Positions 1 through 7,340 are shown, counted from the first letter of the stretch. The stretch: 11,290 bases of DNA from Paracoccaceae bacterium (GCA_026982255.1 JALSHL010000257.1:1-11290); one strand, 5' to 3'. Notes: generated from the sequence alone by a model not told the origin. Program-made: numbers and translations.

Positions 1-892
1 CGACAACCTGTCGACGGGCTGGCGCGATGCCGTGCAGTTCGGTCCGTTCGAACAGGGGGATCTGTGTGACGCCGACCGGATTTCCGAAGTGGTGCGCAAA
101 CACAAGCCGGCGGCAATTATGCACTTTGCCTCGCTGGCCGAGGTCGGACAATCCATGCAGGATCCGGGGCTGTATTGGCGGACGAACGTGTCGGGAGCAC
201 TCAACCTGTTGCAGGCTGCTGCCGACCACGGGGTGCCGGATTTCGTTTTTTCCTCTACCTGTGCCACCTATGGCGACCATGACGGCGTATTGCTGGACGA
301 GGATACACCGCAGCGCCCCATCAACGCCTACGGCGCATCGAAACTTGCCATAGAGCAAATGGTGCAGAATTTTTCGCAGCGCTACGGGTTTTCCTACGCC
401 ATTTTCCGGTATTTCAACGTGGCAGGTGCCGATGCCTCCGGCATGATCGGGGAATTCCACGACCCCGAAACCCATCTGATTCCGCTGGCTATCGATGCGG
501 CAACCGGGCGCCGTCCGGCGTTGACAATCTTCGGGCGTGACTACCCGACGCCCGACGGCACCTGCGTGCGCGACTATGTGCATGTCAGCGATCTGGCCGA
601 AGCCCATGTGGCCGGTCTGGAATATCTGCAGGCGGGCAATCCGTCGAATGTTTTCAATCTTGGCACGGGCCACGGGTTCTCGGTGCAGGAGGTTGTCGAT
701 GTGGTTGCCAACGAAACCGGCAACAACACACCCGCGAATGACGGCCCCCGTCGCCCCGGAGACTGCGCCTTTCTGGTCAGCGGCAGCCGCCGCGCTACCG
801 AAATCCTCGACTGGAGCCCGTGGCGCTCGACCCTGCCGCAGATGGTGCGCGATGCCATGCGCTGGCATGCAGGAAAGGGATATACATCCTGA
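1..892 (+). CDS. galE: UDP-glucose 4-epimerase, 5' truncated
   Basis: This enzyme interconverts UDP-glucose and UDP-galactose (or the N-acetyl forms) in the cytoplasm and supplies sugar donors to the glycosyltransferases that follow. The reading frame is open from base 2 and begins with DNLSTGWRDAV, which matches the region just after the first Rossmann beta-strands of GalE. Roughly 30 residues, including the GxxGxxG NAD loop, therefore lie upstream of the window. The short-chain dehydrogenase catalytic set is visible: SST in FSSTCATYG (codons near 251-259), Tyr at 329-331 and Lys at 341-343 in the YGASK motif. Family-typical GalE stretches follow, namely RYFNVAGAD, THLIPLAIDAA, DYPTPDGTCVRDYVHVSDLA and FNLGTG. 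An internal GTG at 32 is not the true start because homology continues upstream of it. The stop TGA directly abuts the ATG of the next gene. The epimerase family is clear; the exact substrate (Glc/Gal versus GlcNAc/GalNAc) is inferred. Confidence 0.95.
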   Translation, partial: DNLSTGWRDAVQFGPFEQGDLCDADRISEVVRKHKPAAIMHFASLAEVGQSMQDPGLYWRTNVSGALNLLQAAADHGVPDFVFSSTCATYGDHDGVLLDEDTPQRPINAYGASKLAIEQMVQNFSQRYGFSYAIFRYFNVAGADASGMIGEFHDPETHLIPLAIDAATGRRPALTIFGRDYPTPDGTCVRDYVHVSDLAEAHVAGLEYLQAGNPSNVFNLGTGHGFSVQEVVDVVANETGNNTPANDGPRRPGDCAFLVSGSRRATEILDWSPWRSTLPQMVRDAMRWHAGKGYTS

Positions 893-2062
893 ATGCGGCC
901 GGTTGTTCTGGATATTACGCGCACCGTTTCCCGGACAATCAAGGGCAGAGTGACGGGAATTGACCGGGTGGAACGGGCCTATATCGGCCATTTTCTGGAA
1001 TATCCGTCACCGGTATTTTTCTTTTGCCGTATCGGCAGGCATGACATGGTGCTGGAACGCGATGCCATGGCAACCCTGTATCGGCTGATCGGGGCAAACG
1101 GCCCCTGGGACCGGCCTGCCCTGACGGCCTTGCGCCCCCGGGACGGCCAAAGGCGTTACCGTATCGAAAAAACGGTCCGGCGGCTTGCGCGGGGGCATCT
1201 GCCGCAGGCGTTTGCCTACCTGAATGTCGGGCATAGTAACCTCGGCGCGGGTGCGCTGCGGAAAATGCGCCGTGCCGGAGCGGAGCCGCTCGCCGTGCTG
1301 GTGCATGATATGATTCCGCTGGATTTCCCGCAGTTTTGCCGCCCCGAAACCGCGCGTATGTTCGAACGCAAGATGCGGTCCGTGGTTGCGCTGGCCGACG
1401 TCGTAATCTGCAATTCCGAACATACTTCCGGGCGCCTGTCCCATTGGGCCGCAACCTGGGGAAAGGATGCTCCGGTGCGGCAGGTTATCCCTCTGGGCAC
1501 CGACCCGTTGCCGCAGCCTGCGGAGAGGCCGGCGGACGCCCGCCCGTATTTTGTTGTTCTCGGGACGATAGAACCGCGGAAAAACCACCGTTTGCTACTT
1601 GACATATGGAACGGCTTCACCCGCACTCTACCAGCCGGAGATATCCCGCACCTGCATATCATAGGAGAGCGCGGCTGGCTGAATTCCGGTGTTTTCAGGA
1701 CGCTGGATAGTGCGGACTATATGGGAAAGACGGTGTTCGAGCATGGCAATCTGCCCGACGAGGCGGTTGCGCGGCTGCTGTCCGGTGCCCGCGCCCTGCT
1801 GTTTCCCTCCTTTGCGGAAGGGTTCGGCTATCCGGCGATAGAGGCTTTGCAACTGGGCACTCCGGTTGTTTCCGCGCCGCTGCCGAGCCTGCAGGAACTG
1901 GCACCCCGGGGAATCATCTTTATCGACGCAGAGGATGCAAAAACATGGGCAGATACAATCCTGACGATTACCCGCGGGGCAAAACCGGAGGTTCCGGCGC
2001 AAAACTTCCCGGATTGGGCCAGCCATTTCCATAATGTTGCCACAGTTATATCGCATAGCTAG
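893..2062 (+). CDS. Glycosyltransferase, GT4-type (GT-B fold, family 1)
   Basis: This is a predicted retaining glycosyltransferase of 389 residues that moves a sugar from a nucleotide donor to a growing surface glycan. The C-terminal donor-binding half is typical of GT4: GTIEPRKNH (residues 224-232), followed by FPSFAEGFGYPAIEA, where E309 and E317 form the EX7E motif. The N-terminal half carries the HDMIP stretch (138-142) and CNSEHT (173-178) seen in mannosyl- and rhamnosyl-type relatives. No signal peptide or clear membrane helix is visible, so it should act on the cytoplasmic side. The ATG follows the galE stop without a gap, and a purine-rich AGGAAAGGGA (871-880) serves as ribosome binding site. 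The stop TAG lies inside a perfect dyad (2049-2071). The fold and class are secure; donor, acceptor and linkage cannot be read from the sequence. Confidence 0.88.
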   Translation: MRPVVLDITRTVSRTIKGRVTGIDRVERAYIGHFLEYPSPVFFFCRIGRHDMVLERDAMATLYRLIGANGPWDRPALTALRPRDGQRRYRIEKTVRRLARGHLPQAFAYLNVGHSNLGAGALRKMRRAGAEPLAVLVHDMIPLDFPQFCRPETARMFERKMRSVVALADVVICNSEHTSGRLSHWAATWGKDAPVRQVIPLGTDPLPQPAERPADARPYFVVLGTIEPRKNHRLLLDIWNGFTRTLPAGDIPHLHIIGERGWLNSGVFRTLDSADYMGKTVFEHGNLPDEAVARLLSGARALLFPSFAEGFGYPAIEALQLGTPVVSAPLPSLQELAPRGIIFIDAEDAKTWADTILTITRGAKPEVPAQNFPDWASHFHNVATVISHS

Positions 2063-2065
2063 TAT
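2037..2065 (+). promoter_or_regulatory. Putative sigma-70-type promoter before the GT2 gene
   Basis: TTGCCA (2037-2042) and TAGTAT (2060-2065) are separated by 17 bases, matching the consensus at 5 of 6 and 4 of 6 positions. They lie in an AT-rich patch that contrasts with the GC-rich coding around it. Transcription would begin near 2072 and give a leader of about 20 bases before the ATG at 2092. The -10 element overlaps the stop codon of the upstream glycosyltransferase. The assignment rests on motif match and spacing only. Confidence 0.35.
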
Positions 2066-2071
2066 GCGATA
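2049..2071. repeat. Perfect 9-bp inverted repeat across the GT4 stop codon
   Basis: The arms TATCGCATA (2049-2057) and TATGCGATA (2063-2071) are exact reverse complements separated by GCTAG, and the TAG stop of the upstream gene falls in that spacer. In DNA it could be an operator-type dyad, since it covers the putative -10 element at 2060-2065. In RNA it could be a 9-bp hairpin. It is AT-rich and is not followed by a run of T, so it is a poor match to an intrinsic terminator. The dyad itself is directly visible; its role is inference. Confidence 0.6.
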
Positions 2072-2091
2072 GTTAGTTATAAGTTGATGTT

Positions 2092-3114
2092 ATGAGCCGC
2101 TTTGAACGATTTGCAGATTCATTTTATCTGCGCCACCAGCGACGCATCCGCCGAATTCGGGCGCTTCGCAAACAACGGGAACTGACCCTGATCCGGGACC
2201 GGAGCGGGGTATGCAGTGATTCCGGTATTTTCCTGTTCTCGGTGGTTCATAACGAGAAGCCCCATCTGCCGTATTTCCTCGAATACTATCGCAAGCTGGG
2301 TATCGAACATTTTTTCATAGTGGACAACAATTCCGAAGACGGATCGCGCGAGTATCTGTCGGCCCAGCCGGATGTGTCGTTGTGGAGCGCCGATGCCAGT
2401 TACAAGCGGGCGCATTTCGGAATGGACTGGCTGAACAGCCTGTTGCGCCGCTATGCGCGGGGTCATTGGGCACTGGTGGTCGATATAGACGAATTTTTCG
2501 TTTACCCCTATTGCGACACCCGCCCGCTGGCCGCATTGACGGACTGGCTCGATGCCTCCGCGATCAAATCCTTCGGGGCGCTCCTGCTGGATATGTATCC
2601 GGCTGGAAGTCTGGATAGCCCGCAGCCTGCGCCCGGTCGGGACCCGTTCGAATACCTGACGCATTTCGATTCGGGAAATTACACGCAAAAGCCGAACAGG
2701 CGATACGGAAATGTCTGGATTCAGGGCGGCCCGCGCCAGCGCGCGTTCTTTGGTGACAATCCGGCACATGCGCCTGCGCTCAACAAAATACCCTTGGTCA
2801 AATGGCAGCGCGGAAACGTGTTTATCAGTTCCACACACACATTGTTGCCGCGTGGCCTGAACAAGACCTACGAGGAATGGGGTGGCGAGAAGATTTGCGG
2901 TGTGCTTCTGCACGCCAAACTCCGCCCCGACCTGAAAGACAAGGCCGAGCGCGAACTGACCCGTCGCCAGCATTATGCCGGCAGTCGCGAATACCGCGCC
3001 TATCGCGAGGCCGACGAAACCGGCATTGTTCTGCATCATGAACACTCGACCCGGTATCAGGGATGGCGGCAACTGGAGAATCTCGGCCTGATGTCTGTGG
3101 GGGGCTGGGCGTGA
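2092..3114 (+). CDS. Glycosyltransferase family 2, DxDEF subgroup (Glyco_tranf_2_4-like)
   Basis: This is a 340-residue predicted inverting glycosyltransferase with a GT-A fold. After a basic N-terminus (residues 1-30, rich in Arg), the nucleotide-binding part reads FSVVHNEKPHLPYFLEYYRK (49-68), then FFIVDNNSEDGS (74-85). The metal-binding motif is DIDEFF (131-136). Family-typical later elements are PRQRAFFG (214-221), NKIPLVKW (231-238) and LLHAKL (272-277). No membrane helix is visible. The start is the only sensible one: an in-frame TAA at 2080-2082 blocks extension. The Shine-Dalgarno match ahead of it is very weak, unlike at the other junctions, so translation may depend on the upstream dyad region or on leaderless-like initiation. 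The 3' end overlaps the next start as GTGA. The family is clear from the motifs; donor and acceptor are unknown. Confidence 0.85.
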   Translation: MSRFERFADSFYLRHQRRIRRIRALRKQRELTLIRDRSGVCSDSGIFLFSVVHNEKPHLPYFLEYYRKLGIEHFFIVDNNSEDGSREYLSAQPDVSLWSADASYKRAHFGMDWLNSLLRRYARGHWALVVDIDEFFVYPYCDTRPLAALTDWLDASAIKSFGALLLDMYPAGSLDSPQPAPGRDPFEYLTHFDSGNYTQKPNRRYGNVWIQGGPRQRAFFGDNPAHAPALNKIPLVKWQRGNVFISSTHTLLPRGLNKTYEEWGGEKICGVLLHAKLRPDLKDKAERELTRRQHYAGSREYRAYREADETGIVLHHEHSTRYQGWRQLENLGLMSVGGWA

Positions 3115-4793
3115 CACTTGCGATAGCCATCCTCGCCAACCGCAATCTGGACCGCGTGGCCCAACTGGCCGAGTCTCTGGATGCAACCCCGGTCAGGGTT
3201 TGCATCCATGTGGATGCGCATGTCGACGATACCGCCTATTTCGCGTTGAAACGCAGACTGGCGGCAAGGGACAATATTGTTTTTGCCGACCGCATAGCCT
3301 GCGCCTGGGGGCATTTTTCGCTGGTCGAGGCGGAACTGGCCCTTTGCCGGAAAATCCTGTCGACCTGGGATTCGGTCGAGCATATCCAGTTGATAAGCGG
3401 GGACAGCCTGCCGATCAAACCGGTGTCCGATCTGCTGGCATTTCTCGCAAAACACAAGGGTGTCGATTTCATCGAAAGTGTTTCGGTTGTCAGGGACGAC
3501 TGGATTGTCGGCGGTCTCGGCATCGAGCGTTTCACGTTGCGTTTTCCGTTCCTGTGGAAAAAACAACGCCGTCTGTTCGACCTGTGGGTATCGGTGCAGC
3601 GCCGGCTCCGGCTCCAGCGGGCAATTCCCGACAATATCAAACCGCATATAGGCAGCCAGTGGTGGTGCCTGACGCGCAAAACGGTCCTGTCCATTCTGAA
3701 CGATCCGGACAAAGAGTCCATCGACGCCTATTTCCGCACAACCTGGATCCCCGACGAGTCCTACTTCCAGACGCTTGCACGCAAGCATTCCGCCGCACTG
3801 CAGTCGCGTTCGCTGGTATTTTCCCACTTCGACCATCAGGGGAAGCCGGTCATCTATTACGATGACCACGCCGATATGCTGGCCGGTGTCGATGCCTTTT
3901 TCGCCCGCAAAATATGGCCGGGGGCCGAAGGGCTGTATCAACGGTTTACCGGTGGTTTTCCGTATCTCCCGACCGGTCCGGTCAACTCGCTTGCATCGCA
4001 TATCGAGCAGGCAACCGAGCGGCGACGCATCGGGCGTTCTGGACTGCATATGAGCGGCCGTGCCCCGAACCGCTGGTATGAACCGCAACCGGCAACCGCT
4101 GCTCCGTATCAGGTTTTTGGCGGATTTTCCGCCTGCTATCCGGGGTTCGTGGAATGGCTGGGGCAGAAACAGCCCGCACCGGTTCACGGCCGGCTGTTTG
4201 CGCCGGACCGTGTGTATTTCGCCAACCGCGCCGAGGTCGGGCCGGGCGGGTTGTCCAGCCGGCCGCACATCAGGGACAACGCGCCGGAATGTTTCCTTCG
4301 CAATCTGGCATGGCAGTCCCGCGGCGGGACTTTTGCATTCCGGTATGAACCGATGGATTCCCCGTCCATCGAAAAATTCCTTGCGCGTGATCCGAATGCC
4401 GGCATCCATATCATACAATATGGCTGGATTCTGGAATTGGCAGAACGCGGGATTACCAATCCGGACGTCTTGCGGGTGGCGGCTGTCCACCTTCTGGCGC
4501 GCGAACAGGGTTTCCTCAATCTGATTCAGGGGGCCGAGGCAAAATGCACTCCGCGCATTTGGACATTGGGCGAGGCGCTGTCCAATCCGGCGCCGGTTTT
4601 GTCAGGAGTATTATCCGGGCTCGGTGTGGACAGGCCGAAAACCCCGATGGCACTGCCCGCAGTCGCGGATATGGACAAAGCCCACGCCTTTGCCCGCATG
4701 TTGAAAAACATCGGTGTTGATATTGATTTGCACAAACTCGATACTGTCCCCGCGCGGGAGGTGAACCCGCGGGCAGTTTCGGGCAGACAATGA
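3111..4793 (+). CDS. Core-2/I-branching (GT14-like) glycosyltransferase with unknown C-terminal half
   Basis: This is a 560-residue protein. The N-terminal 270 residues resemble core-2/I-branching beta-1,6-N-acetylglucosaminyltransferases (Pfam Branch, GT14): a start strand LAIAILANRN (3-12), HVD (33-35), LISGDSLPIK (94-103), GSQWWCLTRK (181-190) and WIPDESYFQT (212-221). In the animal enzymes the Glu of the PDE motif is the catalytic base, here E216. Residues from about 280 to 560 form a second half that I cannot assign; I recall DUF5927/DUF5928-type domains in this position in Rhodobacterales, which is unchecked. I chose GTG at 3111, which overlaps the previous stop as GTGA and places the first beta-strand right at the N-terminus. 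The alternative ATG at 3063 would add 16 residues that do not look like the family. The stop overlaps the next ATG as ATGA. It probably adds a branch sugar, perhaps GlcNAc. Confidence 0.82.
   Translation: MTLAIAILANRNLDRVAQLAESLDATPVRVCIHVDAHVDDTAYFALKRRLAARDNIVFADRIACAWGHFSLVEAELALCRKILSTWDSVEHIQLISGDSLPIKPVSDLLAFLAKHKGVDFIESVSVVRDDWIVGGLGIERFTLRFPFLWKKQRRLFDLWVSVQRRLRLQRAIPDNIKPHIGSQWWCLTRKTVLSILNDPDKESIDAYFRTTWIPDESYFQTLARKHSAALQSRSLVFSHFDHQGKPVIYYDDHADMLAGVDAFFARKIWPGAEGLYQRFTGGFPYLPTGPVNSLASHIEQATERRRIGRSGLHMSGRAPNRWYEPQPATAAPYQVFGGFSACYPGFVEWLGQKQPAPVHGRLFAPDRVYFANRAEVGPGGLSSRPHIRDNAPECFLRNLAWQSRGGTFAFRYEPMDSPSIEKFLARDPNAGIHIIQYGWILELAERGITNPDVLRVAAVHLLAREQGFLNLIQGAEAKCTPRIWTLGEALSNPAPVLSGVLSGLGVDRPKTPMALPAVADMDKAHAFARMLKNIGVDIDLHKLDTVPAREVNPRAVSGRQ
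4749..4773 (+). promoter_or_regulatory. GC-rich stem candidates around a displaced Shine-Dalgarno sequence
   Basis: GGAGGTGA (4757-4764) is a near-perfect ribosome binding site, but it sits 25 bases before the ATG at 4790. CCCGCG (4749-4754) can pair with CGCGGG (4768-4773), or CGGG (4755-4758) with CCCG (4766-4769), leaving AGGTGAA in a loop. No alternative in-frame start lies between this site and 4790. It may be chance within the C-terminal codons of the upstream gene. Confidence 0.2.
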
Positions 4794-6277
4794 ACCAGCG
4801 GAAATTCCGGTATTTCGCCATTTTCGGCACCATGCGCAGCGGGTCGAACCTGCTGGAGCAGGCCCTGAACCAGTTCGACGGCATCCGCTGCTATGGAGAA
4901 TTGTTCAACCCGTCCTTTATCGGCGGCCCGCGACAACAGGACAGCTTCGGTTTTTCTCTTGCGGAGCGGGAGCGGGATCCCGTGGCCCTGATCGAGGCAA
5001 TGATAGATGCGGCCGGAGATTCCATCGCGGGCTTTCGCATTTTCGACGGTCACGATCCCCGCATTACCGAACACGCCCTGCGTGATCCGCTTTGCGCCAA
5101 AATACTGTTGCGCCGGGATTTTCTGGACAGCTACGTTTCCCTGAAAATCGCCCGCAAAACCGATCAGTGGCTGTTGCGCAACGCGCCGCAACGGAAAAAG
5201 GCAACGATTCGTTTCGATGCCGCGGAATTCGCGCAGTATCGCCGGCAAAAACAGGCGTATTTCGATCGTATCCGCAAGGCGTTACAGGAAAGTGGCCAGA
5301 CCGCGTTCGAACTGACCTATCCCGCGCAAAAGGATGTCGGTGTTCTGAACGGCATCGCACAGTTCCTCGGTGCGTCGGCGCGGATCAGGACTCTCAAGGA
5401 AACCATCCGCCCGCAAAACCCCGAGCCGCTTTCCGAAAAGGTCGAGAATTTCGCGGAAATGCAGGCCGCTCTGGCATTGCAGGAGAGGGCGGGCACAGTG
5501 ACCGGCGCGGCCGATCCGCTCATGCGTGCCAATATTCCGCGCATGGTTACCTGCACCACCCATCCGGTCCTGTTCGCCCCGATCCCCGGAGGCCCGAACG
5601 AGGAAGTCCTGCGCTGGATGGCCCGCCTCGACGGCGCACCGGAGCCGGAGAGCGGATATCGCGCGGCCGTGCAGACCGGCACGCTGCTGCACACCGGCCA
5701 CAGCCAGCGCACGTTGTTCGAGTGGATGCACTCCAACCCCGATGTGCAGGTGATCAGCGCGGTGCGCCACCCGTTGCCACGGGCATACGATGCCTTCATG
5801 TCAAAGATATTCGCGACCGGCCCGGGCACCTACGACATGATCCGCAAGCAACTGGTCGAGAGTTTCGATGTCAACCTGCCCGACGCCGCGGACATCGACG
5901 CCGGAACCTATGGCATCCGCGAGCATCGCAATGCCTTTCACGCTTTCCTGCGGTTTTTGAAATCCAATCTTGCCGGCCAAACCAGCATCAGGATCGATGG
6001 ACTCTGGGCCAGCCAGATGTCGTTTCTTGCTGCCTTCAACACGGCGGTGCCGGTGACACTTGTTGCGCGCGAGGGTCGGCTCGATGGCGCTTTTCGCTAT
6101 GTCGAATCCCTGCTGGATATTCCGCCGCCGCAACTGGGTCCCCCGCTGCGGCCGGAACACCGGTTTCCGCTCGACAAAATATATACGCGCCAGACGGAAA
6201 ATCTGGCGCGCAAGGCTTACAACGTCGATTATACCCGTCTGGGCTTTGACGATTATCAGGCCGCCTTGGAGGCCTGA
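4790..6277 (+). CDS. NodH-like PAPS-dependent sulfotransferase with tandem second sulfotransferase-like domain
   Basis: This is a predicted carbohydrate sulfotransferase of 495 residues that would move sulfate from PAPS to a glycan made by the neighbouring enzymes. The N-terminal domain (about 1-235) shows the 5'-phosphosulfate loop GTMRSGSNLL (13-22) and the 3'-phosphate-binding stretch LLRRDFLDSYVSLKIA (106-121), as in NodH/Stf0-type enzymes. A second domain starts near residue 250: FAPIPGGPNEEVLRWM (262-277) lies where a sulfotransferase P-loop of the IPKTGGTS kind would be, but it lacks the Lys and Thr/Ser. VRHPLPRAYDAFMSKI (325-340) resembles the 3'-phosphate motif of the Sulfotransfer_2 family. 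The second domain is therefore probably non-catalytic. No signal peptide is visible. Its ATG overlaps the previous stop (ATGA), and its last 22 bases overlap convergent ptsN. NodH itself is about half this length. The sulfotransferase call is firm; the substrate is unknown. Confidence 0.82.
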   Translation: MNQRKFRYFAIFGTMRSGSNLLEQALNQFDGIRCYGELFNPSFIGGPRQQDSFGFSLAERERDPVALIEAMIDAAGDSIAGFRIFDGHDPRITEHALRDPLCAKILLRRDFLDSYVSLKIARKTDQWLLRNAPQRKKATIRFDAAEFAQYRRQKQAYFDRIRKALQESGQTAFELTYPAQKDVGVLNGIAQFLGASARIRTLKETIRPQNPEPLSEKVENFAEMQAALALQERAGTVTGAADPLMRANIPRMVTCTTHPVLFAPIPGGPNEEVLRWMARLDGAPEPESGYRAAVQTGTLLHTGHSQRTLFEWMHSNPDVQVISAVRHPLPRAYDAFMSKIFATGPGTYDMIRKQLVESFDVNLPDAADIDAGTYGIREHRNAFHAFLRFLKSNLAGQTSIRIDGLWASQMSFLAAFNTAVPVTLVAREGRLDGAFRYVESLLDIPPPQLGPPLRPEHRFPLDKIYTRQTENLARKAYNVDYTRLGFDDYQAALEA

Positions 6278-6720
6278 TCCGCCGTCAGAATCGCGAACAG
6301 GGCATTCGGATCGTCCGAGGACCGCAATTTTGCGCATATCGCGGGATCCCGCAACGTGCGCGAAACCTGTGCCAGTGCCTTCAGGTGATCGGCGCCGGCC
6401 CCTTCGGGCGCAAACAGGCCGAACACCAGATCGACCGGCTGGCCATCGACAGATTCGTAATCCACCGGTTTTTCCAGCCGGACAAACACGCCCTTGATCC
6501 CGTCCAGACCGGCAAGCCGCGCGTGCGGAATGGCGACACCGTTTCCCATGCCGGTCGGGCCGAGCAGCTCGCGTTCCTGCAATGCGGCAAACACTTCGCG
6601 CGCAGGCAGGGCATAGACCGCACCGGCCACCTGTGCGATTTCCTGCAACAGACGTTTTTTGCTTGTGGCTTTCAGCTGTGAAACAACAGCTTCGGCCGAC
6701 AGGATTCTGGAAAGTTCCAT
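6256..6720 (-). CDS. ptsN: Nitrogen-PTS EIIA protein (EIIA-Ntr)
   Basis: This is the 154-residue terminal phosphoacceptor of the nitrogen phosphotransferase system. It receives phosphate from NPr and acts as a regulator, for example of potassium transport and sensor kinases in other bacteria, rather than in sugar uptake. The phosphorylated histidine lies in NGVAIPHARL (60-69), giving H66. Other family stretches are LLGPTGMGNG, KPVDYESVDGQPVDLVFGLFAPEGAGADHLKALAQVSR and LRDPAICAKLR. Length and start fit the family, and AAGAGA lies 6-7 bases ahead of the ATG at 6720. It follows hpf by 34 bases, so the two are likely co-transcribed. Its stop lies inside the convergent sulfotransferase gene. Linkage to rpoN is a known arrangement in proteobacteria; ptsO and ptsP are not in this window. 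Confidence 0.95.
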   Translation of the reverse strand: MELSRILSAEAVVSQLKATSKKRLLQEIAQVAGAVYALPAREVFAALQERELLGPTGMGNGVAIPHARLAGLDGIKGVFVRLEKPVDYESVDGQPVDLVFGLFAPEGAGADHLKALAQVSRTLRDPAICAKLRSSDDPNALFAILTADQASKAA

Positions 6721-6754
6721 ATCGGTCTCTTTTCGCGGGAGGCCCGTTTAAGGG

Positions 6755-7336
6755 CTACTTCATGTTACGTGGGTCTATCCAGCCGATGTTTCCATCCTCA
6801 CGTGTGTGAACCACGTTCACACCTCCGTGAGAGGAATTGCGGAAAACCAGCATTTCGGCACCGGCCAGTTCCATCTGCATAACCGCCTCGCCAACCGAGA
6901 GGGTCTGGATCTTGGTTTCCATCTCCGCCACGATGATCGGCTGCAGGCTCTCCGGCTCTTCCTCTTCGACATCGCTGGAGGGCGCCAGAACATAGGAGGG
7001 GGCGCCGATCGTCTCGATCGGGTCCACACGGTCCTTGTGGTGGTCTTTCAGGCGGCGCTTGTAACGGCGCAGCTGTTTTTCCATCCGGTTTACCGCGCCC
7101 TCGAAAGCGTCGTAAATCTCCTCCGCGCGGCCTTTTGCCTGCGCATTCATGCCGGTGGAAAGGTATACGGAAATATCACAGATGAATTCATAACCGTCCT
7201 TGGAAAAGGTCACATTCGCATCCAGAGGACGTTCGCCCACGGAATATTTTCCGACGGCTTCCTTGAGGTGCTTCTCCACATGGGTGCGCAGCGCGTCGCC
7301 CACATCGATATGTTTTCCACTGATCTGAATTCGCAT
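6755..7336 (-). CDS. hpf: Ribosome hibernation promoting factor, long form
   Basis: This is a 193-residue long-form HPF/RaiA-type protein. It binds the decoding region of the 30S subunit in stationary phase, and its C-terminal domain dimerises so that 70S ribosomes pair as inactive 100S particles. The N-terminal domain (about 1-105) begins MRIQISGKHIDVGDALRTHV and contains the basic patch RRYKRRLKDHHKDR (90-103). An acidic linker, SDVEEEEPES (121-130), leads to the dimerisation domain (about 133-190) with LSVGEAVMQMELAGAEMLVF and VVHTREDGNIGWIDP. The open frame runs further upstream, but ATG 7336 is chosen because homology begins there and a strong ribosome binding site (GGGGAGA, 7347-7341) precedes it by 4-5 bases. 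The upstream 151-bp spacer carries a possible own promoter and a leader hairpin. The gene sits between rpoN and ptsN, as in many proteobacteria. Confidence 0.95.
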   Translation of the reverse strand: MRIQISGKHIDVGDALRTHVEKHLKEAVGKYSVGERPLDANVTFSKDGYEFICDISVYLSTGMNAQAKGRAEEIYDAFEGAVNRMEKQLRRYKRRLKDHHKDRVDPIETIGAPSYVLAPSSDVEEEEPESLQPIIVAEMETKIQTLSVGEAVMQMELAGAEMLVFRNSSHGGVNVVHTREDGNIGWIDPRNMK

Positions 7337-7340
7337 GATC

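Noticed and set aside
3063..3110. Upstream ATG that would lengthen the GT14-like protein by 16 residues
   Set aside because: It would overlap the GT2 gene by 52 bases, and the added residues lie before the first predicted strand. GTG 3111 gives the GTGA overlap typical of this locus.
2119..3186. A 355-codon open frame on the minus strand, antisense to the GT2 gene
   Set aside because: No start context, domain or operon logic; the plus-strand gene carries DIDEFF and the other family motifs.
3057..4490. A 477-codon open frame on the minus strand, antisense to the GT14-like gene
   Set aside because: It shows no recognisable domain, is rich in Arg/Pro/Gln in an antisense-like way, and covers a plus-strand gene with clear motifs; GC-rich codon use leaves the opposite strand open.
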